46,395 nucleotides of DNA from Bryobacteraceae bacterium (lineage in GTDB: Bacteria > Acidobacteriota > Terriglobia > Bryobacterales > Bryobacteraceae), in contig JAICLJ010000016.1 of the NCBI GenBank assembly GCA_025927575.1, forward strand, positions 1-46,395. The letters run 5' to 3'. The notes beneath the pieces were generated by a model. The model did not search any database. It worked only from the letters and a program-made list of their open reading frames with translations, and was not told where the DNA came from. Positions 34,579-43,900 of the stretch are shown here, in pieces. The translations under genes and the position numbers were made by a program. The stretch's first letter is position 1, and each line of letters opens with the position of its first letter.

Positions 34579-35363
34579 CAGTTGCGCCCCGCCGCTTTTT
34601 CTATTGCAGGCTCCCGATTTGCGGGCTGGCTGAGCCAGGTTTCAAAACGCGTCTCTTCAAGTCGCGCGTCACTGCCAGGAATGAGCGTGGTCTCGCTCAC
34701 CTTAATGCCGTAGTAACGCCCTTGCGGGTCGGCGACCACCTCGCGCGGATCCTTACGGGCGGCAAGAGCTCGCCGAGCCAGTTCATCCAGATGAAACTTT
34801 TCCGGACCGCCTACTTCAACGGTGCCATTCAGGGGTGAGCCCAGTGCAACGCGGCACACGGCACGGGCGACGTCCTCGGCGGCCATGGGCTGGATGAGTG
34901 ACGATGGCAGGCGTACAGTGTTGTCCTCGGTGGAAAAATCGGCAATGGCTTTGATGAATTCAAAGAACTGCGTCGCGCGAACGATGGAGTAGGGGATTGA
35001 GGAACGCTTGATCAGATTTTCCTGCGCGATCTTTGCGCGGAAGAAGCCGCTTTCGAGTAGCCGTTCGGTTCCAACAACTGACAAGGCGACATGGTGCCCC
35101 ACGCCGGCATCTGCTTCATAGGTGAGGAGATTACGAGTTGATGTTTCGAAGAACTTCAGCACTGCCGTGTCCTCCCAGGAAGGGGAGTTCGTTACATCGA
35201 CAACGACAGCGGCGCCTTTCAGCGCTTCAGGTAAGCCCTCGCCTGTGACACTGTTGACGCCAGTTTTCGGCGATGCGGCTACTGTTTCGTGTCCATGCTC
35301 ACAAAGCTTCGTCACGAGCTTTGATCCGATGAGTCCAGTGCCGCCAACTACTACAATTTTCAT
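34578..35363 (-). CDS. NmrA/SDR-family NAD(P)-binding oxidoreductase
   Basis: The 261-aa protein is an atypical short-chain dehydrogenase of the NmrA-like group. The nucleotide loop is VVVGGTGLIGSKLVTKL (GGTGLIG at 7-13), followed by KGAAVVVDVTNSPSW and HHVALSVVGTERLLESGFFR (about 90-109), with IPYSIVRATQFFEF typical of NmrA proteins. The catalytic YxxxK of classical SDRs is not obvious, so it may act as a redox sensor or isomerase. It is the second gene of the minus-strand cassette, 49 bases after the TMEM175-type gene. Epimerase-like genes of this kind are regular neighbours of ECF41 sigma factors, and one lies 1.9 kb away. Confidence 0.83.
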   Translation of the reverse strand: MKIVVVGGTGLIGSKLVTKLCEHGHETVAASPKTGVNSVTGEGLPEALKGAAVVVDVTNSPSWEDTAVLKFFETSTRNLLTYEADAGVGHHVALSVVGTERLLESGFFRAKIAQENLIKRSSIPYSIVRATQFFEFIKAIADFSTEDNTVRLPSSLIQPMAAEDVARAVCRVALGSPLNGTVEVGGPEKFHLDELARRALAARKDPREVVADPQGRYYGIKVSETTLIPGSDARLEETRFETWLSQPANREPAIEKAAGRN

Positions 35364-35412
35364 GATTGTCCTTTCGTTCGGTTGGGCTTTTCGAAATTGC
35401 CCGTCCTACTCG

Positions 35413-36054
35413 CTAGGACAGAATATCCAACCGCTTTGTGACACCATCGTGTTCTTCTGGCGGAATCGCCAGGTTCTGTTGCCTCGCGAGATGTCTTTCG
35501 ATGCGCGGGTCTGGAATTAGCCAGAGCAGCGCAGCCGCCACGAACACCGCGTCAGCGATCTCTGGGAAATGCAGCGCCACTACGATCGCCAGGAGATAAA
35601 GCGCCACTGAGACCTTGCCCTTCCAATCTCGTCCGACCGCTTGTTTCAGAATTGAGTCCTGTCCCTGCGCGCGCATGATTGCCTGCTCGAGCAGGGAGTA
35701 TGCAATTCCGGCCATCAATAGCATAACCGCGTATAGGACTGTGGGTGCCGCTGCGAAATGGTTCTCGCCCATCCACCCAGTGGCGAAGGGCAACAACGAG
35801 AGCCAGAACAACAAGTGCAGATTAGCCCAAAGCATAACGCCCGTGACGGCGTGGCAGGTATGTAGCAGGTGATGGTGGTTGTTCCAGTAGATGCCTACAT
35901 AAACGAAACTCAACACGTAGCTGAAAAACGTCGGGATGAGCGGCACTAACGCCTCCACACGGTCTCCATGCGGTACTTTCATTGTCAACACCATGATCGT
36001 AATGATGATCGCGATCACTCCATCGCTGAATGCTTCCAATCGTCCTTTGCTCAT
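35413..36054 (-). CDS. TMEM175/DUF1211-family potassium-channel-like membrane protein
   Basis: The 213-aa protein has six hydrophobic segments and the family signature RLEAFSDGVIAIIITIMVL (R5, F9, S10, D11), which lines the pore in bacterial TMEM175 channels. Further conserved pieces are SYVLSFVYVGIYWNNHHHLL and NLHLLFWLSLLPFATGWMGE. It should sit in the inner membrane and conduct K+ or a similar cation. A GGAGGG lies just before the ATG. It leads the minus-strand cassette (channel, NmrA/SDR, cupin, DoxX). A short repeat of its 3' end is found at about 36189-36227. Confidence 0.87.
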   Translation of the reverse strand: MSKGRLEAFSDGVIAIIITIMVLTMKVPHGDRVEALVPLIPTFFSYVLSFVYVGIYWNNHHHLLHTCHAVTGVMLWANLHLLFWLSLLPFATGWMGENHFAAAPTVLYAVMLLMAGIAYSLLEQAIMRAQGQDSILKQAVGRDWKGKVSVALYLLAIVVALHFPEIADAVFVAAALLWLIPDPRIERHLARQQNLAIPPEEHDGVTKRLDILS

Positions 36055-36701
36055 CTACCCTCCGGTGCAGAGCCAGCGAATACAAAAGGGACCGGACGGC
36101 CGATGCGTTACGACATGATCGTCATGTTGTCGCCCTGCTTCCCCAATCCCGGAAATGCTGCGGCATTTCGAAGCTGCCTTCGTACGAGCTAAGACCGGAC
36201 ATCTCATCGTTTTGTGACACGATTGCAGTCGACCCATTGCTTTCAGTTGATGCTTCGCTCGGCCGCTCATTTTGCCCGGGCGATGCCGCCGTCACAGATC
36301 CGAGCGTCGGTACATCAGGAGGCCGGCCTCCCCTGGATTCAGGGCCACTGTCCACAGCTCTTCACCTGGATCACCACGGAGCCTTCCAGAACGTAAATAA
36401 ATCGATGCGCATTGTGCCGGTGGATTGGATGTGAACCGCCGCACGGATAATCCACAACAATCACTGACTCCGAAAAGCACTGTACGTTATGTCGTGACGT
36501 ATAGAGCGACCACGAGTGTGGCTCACGAGATACCGTCGATGCTCGTCCGTGTGCTCGTTCGAGCACGTGGTTAATTGCTTGGCCGCGGGCCGAATCACTC
36601 GAGGCAGCTGCGTTAGGCCGCATTGGCCGGTCGCATGCACTGCTAGGAATCGCCAGACGAAAGTTGTACAGATCAACCGTGTCGCTACGGGGAGATTGGA
36701 A
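36055..36701. other. 647-bp intergenic zone with remnants of a cassette duplication
   Basis: No intact gene. A fragment resembling the last ~12 codons of the TMEM175-type gene is seen at about 36189-36227 on the minus strand, and a cupin fragment at 36339-36470. To the right of the cupin remnant no clear homology is seen. The GGGGAGA ribosome-binding site of the first sigma factor is at 36689-36695. Confidence 0.55.
36339..36470 (-). pseudogene. Cupin gene fragment, paralogue of the cupin at 34189
   Basis: The minus-strand frame reads IVVDYPCGGSHPIHRHNAHR then FIYVLEGSVVIQVKSCGQWP before a TGA at 36339. The intact gene has VVYPPGASDPIHRHNAHAF and LYVLEGSVVMQVKGG at the same place. Only about 40 residues around the first cupin motif survive; the signal peptide, second motif and ends are gone. 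It is a decayed duplicate. Confidence 0.75.
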
Positions 36702-37256
36702 ATGTATCAACAAACAAATGTGAATGAAACGCTGCCCTTTCAGGGCGACCCTATTAACCAGCTCTTTGCTCAACACTATAAAGCGTCCCTCCGGACCGCG
36801 CACAGAATTCTTCGCTCCAAAGAGGATTCTGAAGATGCCGTACAGGCCGCATATTGCGCAGCCTACCGAAACTTCCGTACATTTCGTGGCGAATCGAGCT
36901 TTAAGAGGTGGATCACGCGCATCGTAGTGAATTGCTGCCTGATGCAGTTGCGGGCACGCCGCGCAAGACGGGAGGTGTCGCTCGATGGCCTTCAGTCGGC
37001 CCTTGAATCACACGCCATCAGTCCTGAAGCTCTGTGCTATCTGCGGGAACTCCAGGCCGCGCACACAAAGGCCGCATCAAGACTGCCTCAGAAGCTCAAG
37101 GATGTCTATGCACCATCTCTGATCGCGGATATAGCGTTTTCAACAGTTGCTCATGACCTCGGCTTGACGGCGAACGCCGCGAAGTCGCGATTGTTTCGTG
37201 CCCGAAGGAAAGTCGAACACGCGCTTCAACCAACGATCCAACGGAGGGCAGCCTAA
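36702..37256 (+). CDS. ECF RNA polymerase sigma factor (sigma-E-like)
   Basis: The 184-aa protein is a group IV sigma factor. Region 2 covers about 20-95: LFAQHYKASLRTAHRILRSK, then EDSEDAVQAAYCAAYRNFRT and FRGESSFKRWITRIVVNCCL. Region 4 at about 120-180 has the helix-turn-helix FSTVAHDLGLTANAAKSRLF. The ATG at 36702 follows GGGGAGA with ideal spacing; the frame extends upstream without another good start. The gene ends TAA overlapping the ATG of a second sigma factor, so both are translated together. No anti-sigma factor gene is next to it, so its control is unclear. Confidence 0.87.
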   Translation: MYQQTNVNETLPFQGDPINQLFAQHYKASLRTAHRILRSKEDSEDAVQAAYCAAYRNFRTFRGESSFKRWITRIVVNCCLMQLRARRARREVSLDGLQSALESHAISPEALCYLRELQAAHTKAASRLPQKLKDVYAPSLIADIAFSTVAHDLGLTANAAKSRLFRARRKVEHALQPTIQRRAA

Positions 37257-38228
37257 TGGCGTGGGCACGACCAGGTTCGGGCAGTGCAAACGATAGTGGT
37301 CTTTCAGTCTTTTTCAGCATGCGCCGCCGTCTCTTCGGCATCGCCTACCGCATGCTCGGCAGTGCGGCCGAAGCCGATGATATTGTGCAAGACGTCTGGT
37401 TGCGATGGCAGTTCACGAATCGCGGCGTAGTACAAGACCCGCCGGCGTATCTCGCAACGGCTACGACGCGATTGGCGATGAATCTGGCCCGGTCCGCACG
37501 GTCACGCCACGAAGCCTACGTCGGGACCTCGCTCCCCGAGCCAATTGATACCAGCGCCGATCCCCGATTGGGAGCGGAACGAAGCGAAGCGTTGAAACTC
37601 GCAGTCCTGCTGTTGCTGGAAAAGCTTGCTCCCACAGAACGGGCGGCGTACATCTTGCGGGAAGCATTCGACTATACATACGAGCAGATCGCAGACGTCC
37701 TTCACCTGACTGAAGACAATGCACGGCAACTTGTTTGTCGCGCCCGGAAGCATATCACTGATCGGCGCCGAAGGCCGGTGAGTTCGGCCGAGCAGCGGCG
37801 ACTTTTCGATGTGTTCATCGCTGCCGCCCGCAAAGGAGATCTCGCTGCACTGGAAGGTCTCTTTGCATCGGATATCGTCTCCTACTCGAATGGTGGTGGA
37901 GTCGTACGCGCAGCGTAGAAGCCCGTCGTAGGTCGCGATCGCGCGGCGAAGTTCATCTCGGCATTCGCTTCCCATTTCTGGGCCCGCGTGCCCCTTTCGT
38001 TCGTGGAAGCAAATGGACATGGATGCATGCTCCATGTGGCGTGATGGCGCTGTCGTTGCACTCACGACCATGGACACCTCGGAGCATGGCACCGAACGGA
38101 TCATGAGGGTTATGAGACGGAGCAAGCTTGCTGCGATCTCGCTGTCACGCCAAGGGGTTACACGTCGGTTAACCGCAGAGCTGACGGCGCTGGTGCGCGC
38201 TAGGGGATTGGGCGGCACGTTAGTTTGA
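37256..38228 (+). pseudogene. SigJ/ECF41-like sigma factor with broken SnoaL C-terminal domain
   Basis: The intact part (37256-37918) encodes 220 residues with sigma regions 2 and 4: LFGIAYRMLGSAAEADDIVQ and DVWLRWQF, then LAPTERAAYILREAFDYTYE and QIADVLHLTEDNARQLVCRA. SigJ/ECF41 proteins continue into a SnoaL-like domain of about 100 residues. Here a TAG (37916-37918) cuts it after SNGGGVVRAA. Reading through gives KPVVGRDRAAKFISAFASHF and VPLSFVEANGHGCML, and after a +1 shift near 38030 WRDGAVVALTTMDTSEHGTE and RIMRVMRRSKLAAIS. The downstream domain is thus recognisable but out of reach. A shortened sigma factor may still be made, as in ECF41 the tail controls activity. Confidence 0.8.
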
Positions 38229-38387
38229 CGGTCCGACCGTGTTCTGAAAAACACTGTGACAAACCGAAGCGGTAGCTTGCCTTGACTGCGAGCACGTCGA
38301 CCGATGTGCCGTGAAGGGCTGAGAGCGAACGCACGTGCGAACGAATCCACTGGCCTTGAAGTGATACTATGCGCGTGGAGGCTTCTC

Positions 38388-39029
38388 ATGAGCTCCCAAG
38401 CCGCTCCCATTCACTTCGCCGGCTCCCAATTCGGCGACCAACGTCATGTCTGTGCTTTCTTTCGCAGTCCCGAAGAAAAATATCGCGTGCTGCTCCCATT
38501 CATTAAAGATGGGTTTGACTGCGGGGATAGGGCTTTCCATGTCGTAGATCCCGATCAGCGGAAAGAGCACCTTCACCGATTGGAGTCAGTCGGCATCGAT
38601 ACGGCACGAGCAGAGTCCAGCGGCCAGCTCAAGGTGTACGGTTGGAACGATGCGCATATAGATCCTAGTGGTCGTTTCGACCAGTATCGGATGATTTCCC
38701 TTATAGAGGAAGAACTGAAGCTTGGAGCAACGCGGGGGTTCACCGTCAGTCGCTCGATTGGTCACATGGGATGGGCGTTGCAAAAGCCGCCTGGTCTCGA
38801 CGATCTCGTGGAGTATGAGGCGCGACTGAACTACGTGTTGCCCCGGTACAAAGACCCAGTTATTTGCGTTTATGACGTCACCAAATTTGGTGGCGACGTA
38901 ATCGTTGACATTCTGCGTACTCATCCGATGGTTATTATCGGCGGCACACTGCAGGAAAACCCATTCTACGTACCACCCGACGAGTTTTTGCGGGAAGTTC
39001 GTGAGAAGCGTGCCGCGCAAGACCAATGA
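38388..39029 (+). CDS. MEDS-domain sensory protein
   Basis: The 213-aa protein is a stand-alone MEDS (DcmR-type sensory) domain. Typical segments are HVCAFFRSPEEKYRVLLPFI, then FDCGDRAFHVVDPDQRKEHL and VYGWNDAHIDPSGRFDQYRM, followed by GFTVSRSIGHMGWALQKPPG and YEARLNYVLPRYKDPVICVY. Such domains bind hydrocarbon or chlorinated ligands in DcmR and serve as phosphosignal partners elsewhere. The ATG at 38388 follows GTGGAGGC; the longer upstream frame has no family match. It ends inside or just before the sigma-54 activator gene (GTG at 39001 or ATG at 39040), so the two probably form one signalling unit. Confidence 0.85.
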   Translation: MSSQAAPIHFAGSQFGDQRHVCAFFRSPEEKYRVLLPFIKDGFDCGDRAFHVVDPDQRKEHLHRLESVGIDTARAESSGQLKVYGWNDAHIDPSGRFDQYRMISLIEEELKLGATRGFTVSRSIGHMGWALQKPPGLDDLVEYEARLNYVLPRYKDPVICVYDVTKFGGDVIVDILRTHPMVIIGGTLQENPFYVPPDEFLREVREKRAAQDQ

Positions 39030-39039
39030 TGAAGCTGCA

Positions 39040-40725
39040 ATGCTGCCTACGCCAATACCGGTTGAGCAGGTCGGGGTTGATGTTAAACAACTCAGGGCCT
39101 GTATCAACGATTTGATTGGCGTTGTAGCCCTCCCCGCGATTTGGAGTGGGACCTCTCCAGCGGAGATCGTTCGGACTCTCCTTGACGCGCTGTTAAGCAT
39201 GCTCGATTTAGAGTTCGTCTATTTGCGGTTAAAAGATTCGTTCGGAGAACCGCCGTTTGACGTAGTTCGCGCGGCTCATTCCCGCACCGTAACCGGCCTG
39301 TCGCAAAGGATTGGTGAGCTGCTAAAAAACTGGCTTGGCGGACACCTGCAGATATGGCCTCGGGTGGTACGGGGCGCTTTGGGAGACCGAGACCTTTCAA
39401 TTATTCTTCTGCCGCTAGGTCTGGACGGCGAAATTGGCGTCCTGGTCGCGGGGTCTCGGCGAGTAAATTTTCCGGTGCGGACCGAAAGACTCCTCCTGAG
39501 TGTAGCGGCAAATCACGCGGCGCTGGGATTGCAGGGGGCACATCTCTTAAGCGAACAGAAGCGCATCGCCGAGGAATTAGATCAAAAGGTTGCCAAACGA
39601 ACCGAGGAACTCGCAGCCGCCAATAGAGAACTACAAAAGGAGATTGCGAAGGAACAGTCGCTTGCGGCGGAGAACCTGAAAGCCTACGAAGAAATCGCCG
39701 CCTTGAAAGCGAAACTGGAAATCGAAAACACTTACCTGCAGGATGAGATCCGCAACCAGCACAATTTCGAAGAGATCCTTGGGAACAGCCCGGAACTTCT
39801 CAAACTACTCGATCGCGTTCAATCTACCGCCCCGACGGATGCGAACGTGCTAATCATCGGCGAGACGGGAAGTGGAAAGGAACTCATTGCACGGGCCATT
39901 CATAGCCGAAGTGCGCGCCGGAACAGACCTCTGGTGAAAGTGAACTGTGGCGCCATTCCATCCGGGCTGGTAGAGAGTGAGCTTTTCGGGCATGTGAAGG
40001 GCGCTTTCACAAGCGCCTCCGAGCGCCGCATCGGGCGATTCGAACTGGCCAACAACGGCACGTTATTCCTGGACGAAGTCGGCGAACTGCCGCTCGAAAC
40101 GCAGGTGAAGCTGCTCCGTGTTTTACAGGAACAGGAGTTCGAGCCTGTGGGCAGCAGTCGTACGATCAAGGTCAACGTCCGAATCATCGCGGCCACAAAC
40201 CGTGATCTTGCGAAGGCCGTCCAATCGGGAGGTTTTCGCTCGGATCTCTACTACCGCCTGAATGTCATACCGCTCCGCGTACCGGCGTTGAGGGACCGCA
40301 AATCGGATATCCCTCAACTAGTGATCGCGTTCCTCCAACAATCGGCCAAGCGAATGGGGAAATCGATTCAGTCCGTTTCGCAGGAAACGATGAGATTGTT
40401 GGTCGATTATTCTTGGCCTGGTAACATCCGCGAACTTCAAAACGTTATCGAGCGGGGCGTCGTTCTCTCCAATGCCTCCATTCTCAAACTGGGAGCGGAT
40501 CTCCTACCGATTGAGGCATCCGAGAGGAGCACAGAACCGATAGCAGTCGCTGAAACAAAAGCCAGTGATTCACTCGAAGAAGTACAGCGCCAGCATATTC
40601 TGCGGGTGCTCGAGAGAACAGGCTGGGTAATAAGCGGACCCACCGGCGCGGGAGCCATCCTGGATATTCACCCGAACACCCTTCGCAGCTTGATGAACAG
40701 GCTGGGTATTCGGCGCGCGCTTTAA
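39040..40725 (+). CDS. Sigma-54-dependent transcriptional activator (FhlA-like, GAF-AAA-HTH)
   Basis: The 561-aa protein has a GAF domain (about 25-165), a coiled coil (about 170-235, LDQKVAKRTEELAAANRELQ), an AAA+ sigma-54 interaction domain and a Fis-type helix-turn-helix at the end (GPTGAGAILDIHPNTLRSLM). Walker A is GETGSGKE (274-281), Walker B TLFLDEVGELP, and the C-terminus matches formate-hydrogenlyase activators. The sigma-54 contact loop is GAFTSA (321-326) rather than GAFTGA. The ATG at 39040 is chosen; a GTG at 39001 would add 13 residues and overlap the MEDS gene. The signal ligand is unknown; a nearby GG-N10-GC promoter was not found. Confidence 0.93.
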   Translation: MLPTPIPVEQVGVDVKQLRACINDLIGVVALPAIWSGTSPAEIVRTLLDALLSMLDLEFVYLRLKDSFGEPPFDVVRAAHSRTVTGLSQRIGELLKNWLGGHLQIWPRVVRGALGDRDLSIILLPLGLDGEIGVLVAGSRRVNFPVRTERLLLSVAANHAALGLQGAHLLSEQKRIAEELDQKVAKRTEELAAANRELQKEIAKEQSLAAENLKAYEEIAALKAKLEIENTYLQDEIRNQHNFEEILGNSPELLKLLDRVQSTAPTDANVLIIGETGSGKELIARAIHSRSARRNRPLVKVNCGAIPSGLVESELFGHVKGAFTSASERRIGRFELANNGTLFLDEVGELPLETQVKLLRVLQEQEFEPVGSSRTIKVNVRIIAATNRDLAKAVQSGGFRSDLYYRLNVIPLRVPALRDRKSDIPQLVIAFLQQSAKRMGKSIQSVSQETMRLLVDYSWPGNIRELQNVIERGVVLSNASILKLGADLLPIEASERSTEPIAVAETKASDSLEEVQRQHILRVLERTGWVISGPTGAGAILDIHPNTLRSLMNRLGIRRAL

Positions 40726-40915
40726 GCAACTTCGTAAACAGCACTGCGCCCGCACTGCGATCGGGCGATTCCACGAACGAACACTCGAGTGCGCTGGCAA
40801 CCTGCGCCCCGAACCCGAAGGGTTATAGAATCCTCAACAGGTATCATCAGTCGCTTGTGCTCGGTGCGGACTACTCCAAAGGCACTAAGCACAGTGATGG
40901 CCGTGGCGGATTATC

Positions 40916-43900
40916 GTGCAGCTTTCCAAGTACTCCCTCGACCGTCTCCGTGATGACGGAGAATTCATTCTGTACCGGGCTCACCCGAAGCAAAAGGAAC
41001 TGCCTTCCCTTCTGCTGCTGACGCCGGCTTCAACTCGACCCGGCCCCGAGACACTCAAGAAAATCGAGCACGAGTACTCATTGAGGAGTGAACTGGACTC
41101 AGCTTGGGCGGTGCGGCCCTTGGCCCTTTCAGAGCGAAACGCGCAGATATCGCTTGTACTTGAAGATCCTGGCGGAGAAACTCTCGATGGATTCCTTTCG
41201 GGAGCGATGGAGTTGACGCAGTTTTTAGCCTTTGCTGTCGGCCTCGCAACGGCACTCGGCGGGTTCCACGAGAGGGAGCTGATTCACAAAGATGTGAAGC
41301 CGACCAATGTTCTAGTTAATTCCGAGACGGGTCAGATCCGGCTCATGGGCTTTGGGATCGCCTCCCGCCTTCGGCGTGAGCACCAGGTGCCCGAACCTCC
41401 CGAGTTCATCGCCGGAACGCTGCCTTACATGGCGCCCGAACAAACCGGGCGAATGAATCGCTCGATCGACTCGCGAAGCGACCTCTATGCCCTCGGCGTC
41501 ACGCTTTACGAGATGCTGACCGGTAACCTGCCTTTCACAGCTTCCGATCCGCTTGAATGGGTACATTGCCACATCGCAAGGCATCCCGTGCCGCCTCACG
41601 ACCGGGCGAAGAGTGTGCCGGCCTGTGTCTCTGCCATCGTGATGAAACTGCTCGCCAAAACTCCCGAGGAACGCTATCAGACTGCGTCCGGAGTGGAGAG
41701 TGATCTTCGGCGCTGCCGCGCTGAATGGGAAGCGCACGGGTGCATCGGGGACTTCTCACCAGGCCAACACGACGTTCCAGATCGTCTGCTAATCCCCGAG
41801 AAATTGTACGGGCGAGCGCGCGAGATCGAGACCTTACTTACTGCGTTTGATCGTGTGGTAGCCGACGGCAGGCCGGAGTTGGTGCTGGTTTCCGGCTATT
41901 CCGGAATCGGCAAGTCCGCCGTGGTCAATGAGCTGCACAGACCGTTGGTTCCTCCGCGCGGCCTTTTTGCATCGGGCAAGTTCGACCAGTACAAGCGCGA
42001 TATCCCTTATGCCACGCTGGCGCAGGCCTTTCAGAGCCTTACCCGCCCACTTCTGAGTAAGAGCGAAGAGGAGTTGAGCAAGTGGCGCAATGCCCTTCAT
42101 GAGGCACTAGATCCGAACGGACACCTGATGGTGGGCCTGATCCCGGAATTGAAGGCCATTATTGGAGAGCAGCCGGCGGTCCCTGAACTTCCGCAGCAGG
42201 AAGCTCAGCACCGATTCCACCTGGTATTCCGTCGATTTATCAACGTATTCGCGCGTCCGGAACATCCTCTGGCCTTGTTTCTCGACGATTTGCAATGGCT
42301 CGACGCGGCGACGTTGGATCTGATCGAGGATCTACTAACGCAGCCGGACGTGAAGCACTTAATGTTGATCGGCGCCTATCGGGACAATGAAGTGGACGCG
42401 ACACATCCGCTGGTCCGTAAGCTGCAAGCCATGCGCGAGGCCGGAGCGTTACTGCAGGACATCGTACTTGCACCTCTAACTCTTGAAGACCTGCAGCAGT
42501 TAATTGCAGATTCTCTTCATTGTGAACCGGGGCATACTGGCCCGCTCGCCGAATTGGTTCATAGCAAAACGAGCGGCAATCCATTTTTCGCGATCCAATT
42601 TATTGCTGCACTTTTTGAAGAGGGCTTGCTCACCTTTGATCATTCCGAAGGGCGATGGTCTTGGGACCTGCATCGCATTCACGCCAAAGGGTATGCCGAT
42701 AACGTGGTGGACCTCATGGTCAGAAAGTTAACCCGCCTGGTTCCTCACACCCAGAATGTATTGCAGCAGCTAGCCTGCTTGGGCAACAGCACAGAGTTCA
42801 CGATGCTACGCGTGGTCAACCAAGACTCAACGGAAGAAATACATGCCCAACTTACGGAAGCGGTGGAGGCGGGTTTTATCCTGCGCTCAAAAGATTCGTA
42901 TCACTTCCTGCACGACCGCGTTCAGGAAGCCGCATATTCCCTGATCCCGGAGGAAGGGCGCGCGGAAGCTCATCTGCGAATCGGCAGACTGTTGGCGGCG
43001 CACACCGCTCCGAACGAGCGGGAAGAGCGGATTTTCGAGATCGTCAATCAGCTCAACCGCGGTGCCGCCCTGATCAGCTCGCGCTACGAGAAGGAGCAGT
43101 TGGCGGAGTTCAACCTGATTGCGGGCAAACGAGCGAAAGCCTCTACGGCCTATGTTTCAGCCCTGCGCTATCTGGTCGCTGGCACCGCGCTCCTGGCAGA
43201 AGACGGCTGGGTTTGCCGGCTGGACCTCATGTTTCCCTTGGAGTTCCACCGCGCTGAATGCGAGTTTCTGACCGGCGAGCTGGCCGCCGCAGAGAAGCGC
43301 TTGACGATGCTTGCATCCCGCGCCGCGAACACAGTCGAGCGAGCAGCCGTCGAGTGCTTGCGCATCGATTTGTACGCGGCTCTTGATCAGGCCGATCGCG
43401 GTGTTGCCTCCTGTCTCGACTACCTCGGTCATCTGGGCATCGAATGGTCACCTCATCCGACCGATGAGGAAGCGCGGTACGAATACGAGCGGATCTGGTC
43501 CCAGCTTGGGAGCCGCACCATTGAGGAGCTCATTGACCTGCCCTCAATGAACGACCCGGCATCCCTCGCGACCCTGGATGTTCTGACTAAGTTCTACCCG
43601 TCCGCGATGTTTACTGATGCGAATCTTCTTTCCATGACTGTATGTCGCGCAGTTAATCTTAGTCTCGAACAAGGGCATAGCGCCGGCTCTTGTGTCGCGT
43701 ATGTATGGTTCGCCAAGATAGCCGGGCCGCACTTCGATGACTACAAAGCTGGATTTCGATTCGGTCAGCTCGGCTTTCAATTAGTCGAGAAACGTGGCTT
43801 CGAGAGATTCCAGGCTCGGACCTCTCTCTGGTTTGCACAATTTGTCCTACCCTGGACGAAACACATCCAGGGTTGCCGTGAACTGATCCGGCGGGCGCTC

